DNA of 64,000 bases from Halostella pelagica. Lineage in GTDB: Archaea; Halobacteriota; Halobacteria; Halobacteriales; Natronoarchaeaceae. The notes under the pieces were generated by a model. It searched no databases. It was not told where the DNA came from and worked only from the letters and a program-made list of their open reading frames with translations. The stretch is taken from NCBI GenBank assembly GCA_005954745.1, contig CP040678.1, positions 2,046,001 to 2,110,000 of the forward strand. The letters are read 5' to 3'. Positions 37,601-45,168 of the stretch are shown here, piece by piece (the first letter of the stretch is position 1; each line of letters starts with the position of its first letter). Made by a program: the position numbers and the translations under genes.

Positions 37601-38112
37601 CGATCGATAAAAAGCCGTCTAACAGCAACAATTTCAAACCGATAGCGGCGTCCTCTGCGGTCGGCGTCGCCGACATGAACGGCGACGGAGACGCTGATCT
37701 GGTGTTCGTCAACAGCGATCAGGACCTGGTGTTCGTCGAGGACAAGAAAAACGGCGGTAGGGAAGTCATCAACACGGGAATCAATCTCAACACCGCTGAC
37801 GCCACCGGCGCTCCGGCAGAGTACGACGCCGACGGAGCGCCGGAAGTTCCGTACGTAGACGGGAACGGGGTCGTCAACCTGGCGGACGAGACCGGTAACG
37901 ACCGGGCGCTTACGTCGGGCAGTATCGAATCCCCGGTCGGAACCTTCGACTGGACCGGTGACGGGACTCCCGAAGTGATTTACGTCGGCCTCGGCCCCAA
38001 CGGTAACAACTACTACCTGAAATACGCGACCGATTCCGGCGATGTCGGATACGTCCGCGATACGAACGGCGACAAGGTAAGGGTCAACGACAACGGCGTC
38101 GGTGCTTCCTGA
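34606..38112 (+). CDS. Giant pilin-like surface protein with Big, lamin-tail and FG-GAP-like domains
   Basis: 1168 residues from ATG 34606. The N-terminus DDERAAAIQVGATLLFGMLI is a charged head and hydrophobic helix of the kind found in archaeal pilin-like and vermiform membrane proteins (residues ~6-32). A long beta-rich ectodomain follows: an Ig-like (Big_1-type) domain about 297-395 (VRDTYNNPVSGKMVNLSATG ... DGRVTVTYNAP), a lamin-tail-like domain about 588-675 (QIHFENSTETSGWTIADSDQ ... ALTLTDANGELRDEAAYG), a cysteine-containing beta domain, and a C-terminal beta-propeller-like region of FG-GAP/VCBS repeats about 889-1150 (DLDDDSATDLPYMD, DMNGDGDADLVFVN). It is probably anchored at the surface and involved in adhesion. 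Exact domain limits are estimates. Confidence 0.8.
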   Translation: MQFGDDERAAAIQVGATLLFGMLIISMALYQATVVPDQNKGIEFNHNQKVQGQMQDLRNAVVSVPGGGNGGSVTLDLGTTYPSRTLFLNPGPPSGSLRTVGTNEENVNVSVAHAVATDGEVEDFWSGDARNYTTGALVYEPRYHEYQNPPTTVYEHSLLYNKFRDANLTVSDQTIVNDRQITLVTLDGNLSENGMGSASVTARSVSASTNTVAVEADSDPINITVPTRLDNDTWSEALREEYASNGGHIVGQYHEDVSGAPYALLTIELEEGPTYDLQMARVGVGTGASAGSAERYITDIEGGGSVQTGSTQEVTVEVRDTYNNPVSGKMVNLSATGGEFENASGPPAADITRTTNSDGRVTVTYNAPDSKGTDTVTANVSASPNASEKVEFEMNVESSGGEASLGVGSGGTSVYSPSSNTARMSVANGKWTAITKTDQLILSDTDPVYVSGDDYVKLRYSVENRTTSFDITVEAFREPDGSNPGGSVEIYSSRTGSSTTANLNDGAVDAILDSDRSYDGTDIINRESYRTPSAGFVDSLRTIADLDNSSTTYTTTTINGQVNATYRGEALLTAVEPDPSTTNDRTEFVQIHFENSTETSGWTIADSDQSETLPAERLQGEYFLTKNETAFLNAHGSVSANRVYETSLSLDNGGEALTLTDANGELRDEAAYGSESTSNGWSVSVGTSEVGYRTAYSDEGYRETDERSDWGTQSESVFFGGSSGQVRYNGDGYAYDDDGSVGIREGVTFSVENTATTDVTVTDVTVDPANANIDELSDPVAGNGINESELYIETSNTDGVADADNGVTLPSTLDLSGGSGYNGAQEAVIGSGDGARFWLYRFLQNGGEHDMVCEEVEITVEFENEPSQTFTVTPEDGVGGACDATGSPTEGIAFRGTDNSLKTIDSNGRLNDYSPNKPLSTGPMTADLDDDSATDLPYMDQNNNIEITDLNGDVRRLVDGGSVTQTRLAVGTWDGDTSVFFVNGQGDLSRVTGGNSAQAIDKKPSNSNNFKPIAASSAVGVADMNGDGDADLVFVNSDQDLVFVEDKKNGGREVINTGINLNTADATGAPAEYDADGAPEVPYVDGNGVVNLADETGNDRALTSGSIESPVGTFDWTGDGTPEVIYVGLGPNGNNYYLKYATDSGDVGYVRDTNGDKVRVNDNGVGAS

Positions 38113-38149
38113 CGCAGTTCGACGATCGTCGATCGCCCAGACGACAATA

Positions 38150-38158
38150 ACTTATACC
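38150..38158 (+). promoter_or_regulatory. TATA-like box of mvaS
   Basis: CTTATACC ends about 21 bases before the ATG at 38179, so the transcript is probably leaderless. It lies 38 bases behind the stop of the surface-protein gene, so mvaS has its own promoter. Confidence 0.5.
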
Positions 38159-38178
38159 ACTGTTTCGTTGGTCGGGGT

Positions 38179-39516
38179 ATGACCGCAGTCGGTATCGACG
38201 CCATCGAGATCCGGACCGGGAATCTCAAGCTCGACCTCCCGAACACCTTCGCGCCTGCGAAAGGCGAGGAGCCGGGCAAGTACACGAAAGGGCTGGGCTT
38301 GAACGCGAGTTCGTTCCCGGACAGTTACGAGGACATCGTGACGATGGGCGCGAACGCCGCCCACCGCCTGATGGAGCGCAAGGGGCTGACCCCCGACGAC
38401 ATCGGCCGGATCGACGTCGCGACCGAAAGCGCGTTCGACAACTCCAAACCCGTCTCGACGTACATCGCCGGCTGTCTCGAAGACGTGTACGGCGAGAACT
38501 TCCACCACGCGAACAAGGGCGAGCGGAAGTTCGCCTGCATCGCGGGCACTCAGAGCTTAGACGACGCGTACAACTGGATCAAGGCGGGGCGTAACCGCGG
38601 ACGCGCGGCCCTAGTCGTCGCTACTGACACCGCCCTGTACGCGCGCGGCGACGACGGCGAAGCCACGCAGGGTGCCGGTGCCGTCGCCATGCTCATAACC
38701 GAGGACCCGTCGGTCGTCGAGATGAGTACAGAGCAGGGGTACGGCAGCGCGGACGAGACTGACTTCCTCAAGCCGAACCAGCAGTTCCCGAGCGTCGACG
38801 GCAAGCGCTCGGTGCAGGTGTACCTCTCTCGCATGCGCGAGGCGCTGGAGGACTTCGAGAGCGTCGCGGGCGACACACATCCCGACGACTACGCGTACAT
38901 CCCGTTCCACACGCCGTTCCCGGGTATGGTCCGAAAGGCCGGCCTCCTCGGATATCGGCACATGATCCGCGACACGTCCGTCGAGGACGAACTCGCCGAG
39001 GAGATCGGTCGCCAACCCCGCCGCGAAGCGTTCGACAACGACGAGGCCTACGAGGACGCCGTCCTCGAGTACATGGACGCACTGAAAGAGACAGACGCCT
39101 ACCGCGAGTGGTACGCGAACACGATCGACCCGACGCTCACCATCTCCCGCGAGGTCGGGAACTGGTACACCGGCTCGGTCCACGTCGCCCGCGCCAGCGC
39201 GCTTCGACACGCGCTGCAAAACGACGTCGACCTTGTCGGAAAGCGCCTGCTCATCGGGTCCTACGGCAGCGGCGCACAGGCCGAAATCCACGCCGAGACG
39301 GTCGTCGAGGGGTGGGAAGAGGAGGTTCGCGCGCTGAACGTCGAGGAGCAACTCGCGGACCGCCACGACCTCTCGTACGGCGAGTACGAGTCGATCCACG
39401 ATTCTCACAACCACGAGAAGGACACGGACATGGACGCCCTGACCGTCCCCGAGGAGGAGTTCACCTTCGACGGGTGGGGTCGGATGGGCGAGCGGAAGTA
39501 CCGGTACGTGGAGTAA
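38179..39516 (+). CDS. mvaS: Hydroxymethylglutaryl-CoA synthase
   Basis: 445 residues. Condenses acetyl-CoA with acetoacetyl-CoA to give HMG-CoA, the first committed precursor of the mevalonate pathway and archaeal lipids. The catalytic Cys120 is in RKFACIAGTQSL. Glu83 in ATESAFDNSK and the His in YAYIPFHTPFPGMVRKA complete the thiolase-fold triad. VATDTALYARGDDGEATQGAGAVAML and GNWYTGSVHVARASALRHAL are typical. The length is close to that of eukaryote-like HMGCS, larger than the small archaeal forms. There is no operon partner. Confidence 0.95.
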   Translation: MTAVGIDAIEIRTGNLKLDLPNTFAPAKGEEPGKYTKGLGLNASSFPDSYEDIVTMGANAAHRLMERKGLTPDDIGRIDVATESAFDNSKPVSTYIAGCLEDVYGENFHHANKGERKFACIAGTQSLDDAYNWIKAGRNRGRAALVVATDTALYARGDDGEATQGAGAVAMLITEDPSVVEMSTEQGYGSADETDFLKPNQQFPSVDGKRSVQVYLSRMREALEDFESVAGDTHPDDYAYIPFHTPFPGMVRKAGLLGYRHMIRDTSVEDELAEEIGRQPRREAFDNDEAYEDAVLEYMDALKETDAYREWYANTIDPTLTISREVGNWYTGSVHVARASALRHALQNDVDLVGKRLLIGSYGSGAQAEIHAETVVEGWEEEVRALNVEEQLADRHDLSYGEYESIHDSHNHEKDTDMDALTVPEEEFTFDGWGRMGERKYRYVE

Positions 39517-39682
39517 GCCGACGACCCTTTTTCCCGGTATCGTCGAAGTATTCGCGACCGAGCGGCCCTCTGTCGCGAGTGGTTTCCGAGCCGAGCGGGC
39601 CCAATGGTTCCGCTGTCCGTGCGTACGAGCGCGGCCTATGAACGGAGAGTGGTCGCCGGAGATGACCCGACGAAAACGGCCG

Positions 39683-40396
39683 CTACGGCAGTTCCCGCAT
39701 CGCGTCGAGCATCTCGTCTTTGTCGGCGTCCGTCACTGCCAGCGCGAAGTCGTCGATGGTAGCGAGGTCGGGAGCGTGTTCCCATAGCTCGTCTTCGGTG
39801 ATCCCGTGGAGGACAACGGCGTTCGGGGTCGGGTTGACGACGCGCATGGCGACCAGCGGCGACTCGCCGCGGGTGATCCCGGTGAACACGAGCGCGCGGT
39901 TCGTACTCTGCCCGTAGAGGCGATAGAACTCCTCGCTGGAGAGGCGGGTGATCGCCTCGATGGAATCGATGACCGTGTGGCCGCTTATCCGGTCTTGCGT
40001 GCCGCGAACGAGTTCGGTCGCGCCGACGGTTTCGTAGAACCGCCCCAGCGAGACGGTCGTCGAATACTCGCGGAGGTCCTGGACGATGTCGCTTTCGAAC
40101 CCGGCCGAGAGGACGCGCGCGTACTGCCGGATCCGACCGCCGCCCCGGCGCTCGTCGATGTCGAGCAGACCAGTGACGACCCGTTCGATGACGCCGATTC
40201 CGGGGCTCTTGCGACGGCCGCTCTCGTAGTCGCTGATGACGGACGAGGAGACGTCGAGTTCGTCCGCGAGTTCCGTCTGCGAGACGTCGAAATCGGTACG
40301 CCATTTCCGGAGCGTCGCGCCCGGATCATCGCTCAGGGTTATCTCGCCGGCGATCTTTTCGGCGAGGTCGCGCCGTGCCCCGTTCGTCCGTGCCAT
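39683..40396 (-). CDS. Helix-turn-helix transcriptional regulator (XRE type) with C-terminal effector-like domain
   Basis: 237 residues. The DNA-binding domain (about residues 28-83) has the recognisable LRKWRTDFDVSQTELADELDVSSSVISDYESGRRKSPGI arrangement, although I quote it only as the XRE-type SQTELADELDVSSSVIS core. A further ~150 residues (GRFYETVGATELVRG, FTGITRGESPLVAMRVVNPT) form an unnamed domain found with this HTH in haloarchaeal regulators. It is transcribed toward the end of mvaS. Targets cannot be inferred; mvaS is only a positional neighbour. Confidence 0.85.
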   Translation of the reverse strand: MARTNGARRDLAEKIAGEITLSDDPGATLRKWRTDFDVSQTELADELDVSSSVISDYESGRRKSPGIGVIERVVTGLLDIDERRGGGRIRQYARVLSAGFESDIVQDLREYSTTVSLGRFYETVGATELVRGTQDRISGHTVIDSIEAITRLSSEEFYRLYGQSTNRALVFTGITRGESPLVAMRVVNPTPNAVVLHGITEDELWEHAPDLATIDDFALAVTDADKDEMLDAMRELP

Positions 40397-40536
40397 GGTA
40401 CGGGGGTGAAGAGAGCGGGTAATAGCTCTACCGAAACCACCGTTCGACAGACGACGAAGACGAGCGGCGGGAGACCCGACCGCTCCGGTCTAAGGAACGG
40501 GAACGCTGATAGGTTCGGCACACGTGGTGTGTGGGT

Positions 40537-41178
40537 ATGCCGTCGACCGTCGTCCACGTCGCGCTGGCCGGTCTCGTCGGGACAGCACTTCTTGGGGACG
40601 AGTTCGACGCTCGCGCGATAGCGGTCGTGATGGTCGCAACGGCCTGTATCGACCTCGACGTTTTCCTGGGCTGGTACTTCATCGGGACCCACAGGGCCGC
40701 CTTCCACACGTTGCTTTTGCCGCTGACGGCCGCCGCAGTCGTGTACTACGACACTCGGATGAGCGAACAATCGCGGATCCGGACGAGATGGGGTCCGTAT
40801 GGGTCCCGCGTTGCCTGGTCGACTATCGCGGCCGTGACACTCGCGGGTATCGGCCCAGACCTGACGTTCAACGGCGTGAATCTGTTGTATCCCCTACACG
40901 ACCAGTTCTACGCGTTTGACGGCGAACTGTACTACTCGACGGACGGCGGTATCGTCCAGACGTTCGTCGACCTCGAAGAGTCGGCGCGCGGAACGACTCA
41001 GGAGACGCAGTTCTACACCGGCGTCGATCCTGAACCCGGTAGCACTGGCGCTGATGCCGGCGGCGACGGCGGGTCCCCGGAACGGATCTTCCCCGTCGTC
41101 GCGAACGGCGACCAGTTGATAGTCGTCGTGGCGGGAGTCGTCACGGTCGCGGCGCGCCTGTTTGAGCGGCGGACGTGA
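40537..41178 (+). CDS. Membrane-bound metal-dependent hydrolase-like protein (YdjM/DUF457 type)
   Basis: 213 residues from ATG 40537. The start PSTVVHVALAGLVGTALLGD, then ACIDLDVFLGWYFIGTHRAAFHTLLL, has the conserved His-Asp-His-His pattern of the YdjM-type membrane proteins annotated as metal-dependent hydrolases. About four membrane segments are visible, the last at the C-terminus after a loop with an Asp/Gly-rich disordered insert. An alternative upstream start at 40531 adds two residues. No substrate is known. Confidence 0.8.
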   Translation: MPSTVVHVALAGLVGTALLGDEFDARAIAVVMVATACIDLDVFLGWYFIGTHRAAFHTLLLPLTAAAVVYYDTRMSEQSRIRTRWGPYGSRVAWSTIAAVTLAGIGPDLTFNGVNLLYPLHDQFYAFDGELYYSTDGGIVQTFVDLEESARGTTQETQFYTGVDPEPGSTGADAGGDGGSPERIFPVVANGDQLIVVVAGVVTVAARLFERRT

Positions 41179-41257
41179 CCGACAGTCCCGGCGGCAGACA
41201 GACGAGCGCGTTGGTCGGAACCGCACAGATAAACAGGATCGGGCGAGGAGATGTGGT

Positions 41258-41746
41258 ATGGACGTTCGAGCATACGACTCCGACACCGACGAGAACGACC
41301 TCTGGAGACTCAAGCGCGCCTTCGAGCGCGGTCTCGGCGCGAACACCGGCGGCGAGGAGAAGGAAACAGCCTACGAGGACAAACTCACTGACGACTACCG
41401 CGAGCGGTATCTCGACTGGGTCGAGCGCTGTACCGAAGACGATCCGGACTGTGTGACCGTCGCAGCGCTGGACGGCGGTCTCGTCGGCTACGCGTTCGTC
41501 CTCCCCGAACGTCTGGCGATGATCTGGGACGCCGCCGTCCTCAACGAGATATACGTCGCCCCCGAGTATCGGGGGTCGGGCGTCGCCGACGACCTGATCG
41601 CGGCGGCGATTGGTACGGCCCGCGACCAGGACCTACCGCTTGATCGGATCGTGCTTGACGTGGACCCGAAAAACGACCGCGCGCAGGCGTTCTACGATAA
41701 CTACGGTTTCGAGCCCTGGGGCGAGATGGTCGCCCGGCCGCTGTGA
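41258..41746 (+). CDS. GNAT family N-acetyltransferase
   Basis: 162 residues from ATG 41258. Acetyl-CoA binding motif A is INEIYVAPEYRGSGVADDLI (written here from LNEIYVAPEYRGSGVADDL) with R-G-S-G-V, followed by LDVDPKNDRAQAFYDNYGFE, the motif B of single-domain GNATs. The N-terminus MDVRAYDSDTDENDLWRLK is the usual substrate-side region. Acetylates an unknown amine (amino acid, polyamine or protein N-terminus). The next two genes, on the other strand, are also GNAT proteins but from a different subgroup. Confidence 0.9.
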   Translation: MDVRAYDSDTDENDLWRLKRAFERGLGANTGGEEKETAYEDKLTDDYRERYLDWVERCTEDDPDCVTVAALDGGLVGYAFVLPERLAMIWDAAVLNEIYVAPEYRGSGVADDLIAAAIGTARDQDLPLDRIVLDVDPKNDRAQAFYDNYGFEPWGEMVARPL

Positions 41747-41791
41747 TGACCGTCACGACCGGTACGGCCGGCCGTTCCCATCGCCGGCCCG

Positions 41792-42415
41792 TCACGCCGT
41801 CGCCTCGCAGTACTCCTCTCTCCGGATCGTGTAGCGGTGCTGGTCGTGGGCCTCGCCGGACTTGACTTCCCAGTTGCGAACGGTCCCGTCGTAGGAGCCG
41901 CCGAACCGGTCAGCGTACTTCTCGATCGCACGCTGAGATTTCTCGTTCCCGGCCTGATGTTCGACGGCGACGACATCGAGGTCGAGTCGGTCGAACGCGA
42001 GGCGCATGAACGCCGAAGCACGCTCACCGGAATACCCGCGTCCCCAGAAGCGCTTGCGGAGCCACACGCCCAGCGTCCCGGTCTTTTGCTCCCAGTCGAA
42101 CGTCATCCCGGCTCCGCCGGCGATGTCGCCTGAACCGTCTTCGTTCTCACGCGGCCTGAGCAGATAGGCGGCGCTGTCGCCGCGTTCCCACTGTCGCTCG
42201 ACCATGTCGACGTACTCTCTGGTCTCGCGGATCGACTCGTGCGGGTCCCACGACAGGTACTCCGTCACCTCGTCGATGGCCTCGTCCGAGGAGCAGATCC
42301 GATAGTACTCCGGCAGGTCGACGGTCTCGTGAGAGAGGCGTTCGATGCGCAGGCGGTCGGTTTCGATGGTTTCCGGAAACGATTCGTTTCGCCGCCGTTC
42401 GAGGAGTTCACCCAT
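41792..42415 (-). CDS. GNAT family N-acetyltransferase (RimJ/RimL-like), distal of tandem pair
   Basis: 207 residues. Begins with IETDRLRIERLSHETVDLPE, the start of RimJ/RimL-like proteins, and has the acetyl-CoA loop LGVWLRKRFWGRGYSGERASAFMRLAF and VVAVEHQAGNEKSQRAIEKY. The C-terminus DGTVRNWEVKSGEAHDQHRYTI closes the domain. It overlaps the neighbouring GNAT gene by 8 bases and shares most of its motifs, so the pair is an evident tandem duplication. Substrate unknown. Confidence 0.9.
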   Translation of the reverse strand: MGELLERRRNESFPETIETDRLRIERLSHETVDLPEYYRICSSDEAIDEVTEYLSWDPHESIRETREYVDMVERQWERGDSAAYLLRPRENEDGSGDIAGGAGMTFDWEQKTGTLGVWLRKRFWGRGYSGERASAFMRLAFDRLDLDVVAVEHQAGNEKSQRAIEKYADRFGGSYDGTVRNWEVKSGEAHDQHRYTIRREEYCEATA

Positions 42416-43025
42416 CGCGGAACACCAGATGGTCGTCCGGCCGGTTCGCCTCCCACTGCTCCTGAGTGACCGTGTAACGATACAGGTCGAGTACCTCGTC
42501 CCCGTCGGGCACCCAGTTCCGCAACAGGCCGTCGTAACCGCCGCCGACGCGGTCGACGTACTTCTCGATCGCCTGTTTCGATCGCTCGTTCCCCTCGAAA
42601 TATCCGGTCGAGACGAGGTCGAGGTCGAGGCGGTCGAACGCGAGTCCCATGAACGCGATAGCTCGTTCGCCGGCGTACCCGCGGCCCCAGAACCGTTCCT
42701 TGAGGACGAGGCTGAACCGCGCGCTGCGACGGTCCCAGTCCGGCGTCAGCGCCGCCATCCCCGCGAATTCGCCGGCGTTCGGTTCGCCTTCCCGCGGGAA
42801 GACGGCGTACCGGGCCTTCTCGCCGTCGTCCCAGTTCCGCTCGGCGGCGACGAAGCGGTCCCGGGTGTCTTTCAGCGTGTCGTCCGGAGTCTTGGTGACG
42901 TGCTGTAACTCGCGCTCCGTCTGCTCGTCGCGCGACAGCGCCTCGTAGACCGGTTCGAGGTCGACGTGGTCGCGACTGAACTGGACGAGGCGCAATCGCT
43001 CCGTCTCGATTTCCTCCGGGAACAT
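42408..43025 (-). CDS. GNAT family N-acetyltransferase (RimJ/RimL-like), proximal of tandem pair
   Basis: 205 residues from the ATG at 43025 (MFPEEIETERLRLVQF); the open frame continues upstream without coding character. The key block LVLKERFWGRGYAGERAIAF and STGYFEGNERSKQAIEKYVD parallels the next gene almost residue for residue (FWGRGY-GER-AF; GNE-S-QAIEKY-DR-GG-YDG). First gene of the pair; the second starts inside its 3' end. Both presumably arose by duplication and have since diverged. Confidence 0.9.
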   Translation of the reverse strand: MFPEEIETERLRLVQFSRDHVDLEPVYEALSRDEQTERELQHVTKTPDDTLKDTRDRFVAAERNWDDGEKARYAVFPREGEPNAGEFAGMAALTPDWDRRSARFSLVLKERFWGRGYAGERAIAFMGLAFDRLDLDLVSTGYFEGNERSKQAIEKYVDRVGGGYDGLLRNWVPDGDEVLDLYRYTVTQEQWEANRPDDHLVFRDG

Positions 43026-43198
43026 CAACTGATTCCGGAGGTTCCGGCCGTGGTGTGATAAGCGTTCTGGAGGCACGAGAGCGTTCGGCGAGGCGACATG
43101 GCCGGGTGATGACAGCCGGAAACGTGTCGTGAAGCGTATACCACGATATGAAATCGGGTCAGTAGTCAGGACGCTGTTGCGTATACACGTTTCGCGGG

Positions 43199-43957
43199 CT
43201 ATTCGGATTCCCCAGACGACCCCGGCCCGTCCGTCACAGCCAGATTCGCACTGATCCACTCGACCGCCGCCGCGACCTCGTCGGCGTCCGTCCCAGACAG
43301 TTTCAACCGCCCCGGCGTCTCGCCTTTGCCCGGATAGCTTCCGACGGAGACGTCGAAGCGTTCGTCCACGGCGTCGATGATATCACCAAGCGCGCCTTCC
43401 GGCGTCGGCGTCCACACCGTCTCCGAGACGGCGTCGCCGACGAACTCCGCTTCGACCAGGTCGAACATCGCCCGCATCTCGTCCGGGAACCCAGGGAACA
43501 CGTAGACGTTCTCGACGGCGCAACCCGGCGCCCACCCCGCGTCCGTCGCGAGGGCGCGAGCGTCCTCGGGGAGCGACGCCGCCGCGTCGAAATCGAGGTC
43601 CAGATCGTACTCCTCGGCCAGTCCGGGGTTCTCCTCACGGAACTCCCGGGCCTTCTCGACCAGTCGCCCGCGCTGATCCTCGTCGAGGAGCATGTCGCGC
43701 TCCAGTGCGTCGGCGACTGCCTCCATCGTCACGTCGTCAGGCGTCCCGCCGAGACCGCCCGTGACGACGACGGCGTCGAAGCCACCCGACCACTCGCGGA
43801 CGTGTTCCGCGATGACATCGCGGTCGTCGGGGACCGTGAGGATCCGCCGTACTCGTCCGCCGCGGTCCGTGATCTCCTCGGCCAACCACGACGCGTTGGT
43901 GTTCGTCGTATCGCCGGCGAGTATCTCGTCGCCGACGGTGAGAATAGCGACGTCCAT
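43199..43957 (-). CDS. CinA/MoaB-like molybdopterin-binding domain protein
   Basis: 252 residues. MDVAILTVGDEILAGDTTNTNASWLA and VVVTGGLGGTPDDVTMEAVADAL are the MoCF-fold motifs of the CinA/competence-damage protein N-terminal domain. PGCAVENVYVFPGFPDEMRAMFD and the VGSYPGKGETPGRLKLSGTD C-terminus match the archaeal stand-alone form. Bacterial relatives hydrolyse NMN or ADP-ribose with a separate C-terminal domain, absent here. Whether it acts in nucleotide repair or molybdopterin binding is not determined. Confidence 0.85.
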   Translation of the reverse strand: MDVAILTVGDEILAGDTTNTNASWLAEEITDRGGRVRRILTVPDDRDVIAEHVREWSGGFDAVVVTGGLGGTPDDVTMEAVADALERDMLLDEDQRGRLVEKAREFREENPGLAEEYDLDLDFDAAASLPEDARALATDAGWAPGCAVENVYVFPGFPDEMRAMFDLVEAEFVGDAVSETVWTPTPEGALGDIIDAVDERFDVSVGSYPGKGETPGRLKLSGTDADEVAAAVEWISANLAVTDGPGSSGESE

Positions 43958-44042
43958 GCGCTAGATCGGTGGAGTACGACTGTCCGTCTTTCGCAACAGC
44001 GCGGGCGCGTTTACTTGCGGCTCGATGTCGTCGTACCAGACG

Positions 44043-45056
44043 ATGGCCGAGAGCGACGGGACGGACGGGACCGGCGCTGCTACGGGAGGGTCGCGTACAC
44101 GACCGAAGGAGGCTGTCCGGTGGGTTCTCCGTACCGGCAGTCGCCGACTGCTAGCGGTGCTACTGTTGGTCACTATCCTCCTATCGCTCGTCACCGTCGG
44201 AACCGTGTGGGAACTGGAGATGCAGACGCTGGTCGACGAAACTCGAGCGGTCCAGACGCTGTTCAACACGCTCCTCGGCGGAATCATCCTCTTCGTCTCA
44301 GTCGTCCTCTCGATCAACACTGCCGTCATCTCTGACGAGTTCGGACCCCTCGAAACGAAACAGTCACACGTCGAGGAGTCGATCGAGTTCCAGACGGAAC
44401 TCGAGGGGATGGGAACGGGGATCAGCCCCGCCGGGTTCGGCGATTTCTACCTGTTTGTCCTCGAGACGCTCGACGAGGAGGCCGACACCTTGCGGCGAGA
44501 GGCGAAGGCGCTCCTCGACGAGGGCGACCGCGGGGACGTCGTGGCGATCGCTGAGGACGTCCAGGAGGAAGTCGCGCTCATCGAAGAGCGGATCCAGTCG
44601 TCCGACCGCAGCCTGTCCGCCGTCGTCGTGGCCGGTCTGGACTACGACTACGCCCGACATATCAACGCCGTTCGTCGACTCAGAGCGACTCGCGGCGACA
44701 GATTTCCGGAGCCCGTACGCCAGACGCTCGACGACCTCATCTCCGTTCTCACCATCTTCGCCTCCGGTCGGGAGTACTTCACGACGCTCTACTACAAACG
44801 CGAAGTACGGGCGCTGTCGGGCGACCTCCTCGTGCTCTCGCTTCCCGTCATCGTGTTCACCTCGTTCGTGTTGCTTGCCATCGACGCGGGCCTGTTCCCC
44901 CCGTTCACGGTGTTCGACATCCAGCGACGCCTCCTCTACGTCAGTATCGCCTTCGTCGTTGCGCTCTCACCGTACGTCCTGCTCAGCGCGTACATGGTCC
45001 GGATCCTCACCGTCTCGAAGCACTCGCTCGATCCGGGCGGTTTCACCGCGGAGTAG
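44043..45056 (+). CDS. Haloarchaeal four-helix membrane protein with coiled-coil loop
   Basis: 337 residues from ATG 44043; an in-frame ATG at 44025 is the alternative. The TTTACTT stretch at 44012 better fits a leaderless start at 44043. Two N-terminal membrane helices (RLLAVLLLVTILLSLVTVG and LLGGIILFVSVVLSINTAV) are followed by a ~140-residue helical cytoplasmic region. Two C-terminal helices (LLVLSLPVIVFTSFVLLAID and LLYVSIAFVVALSPYVLLSA) complete it. No enzymatic motif is visible. The layout occurs repeatedly in haloarchaea as uncharacterised membrane proteins. Confidence 0.75.
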   Translation: MAESDGTDGTGAATGGSRTRPKEAVRWVLRTGSRRLLAVLLLVTILLSLVTVGTVWELEMQTLVDETRAVQTLFNTLLGGIILFVSVVLSINTAVISDEFGPLETKQSHVEESIEFQTELEGMGTGISPAGFGDFYLFVLETLDEEADTLRREAKALLDEGDRGDVVAIAEDVQEEVALIEERIQSSDRSLSAVVVAGLDYDYARHINAVRRLRATRGDRFPEPVRQTLDDLISVLTIFASGREYFTTLYYKREVRALSGDLLVLSLPVIVFTSFVLLAIDAGLFPPFTVFDIQRRLLYVSIAFVVALSPYVLLSAYMVRILTVSKHSLDPGGFTAE

Positions 45057-45168
45057 TGAGCCGAGAAGCGCCGGGCGACTCCCGGTACCTAGAAGCTAGG
45101 AAGCGCTCCCGGAGAGATCCCCGACGGGTCCGCAACCACTAAACGCGGTTCGTCCGTACGACCGAGCA

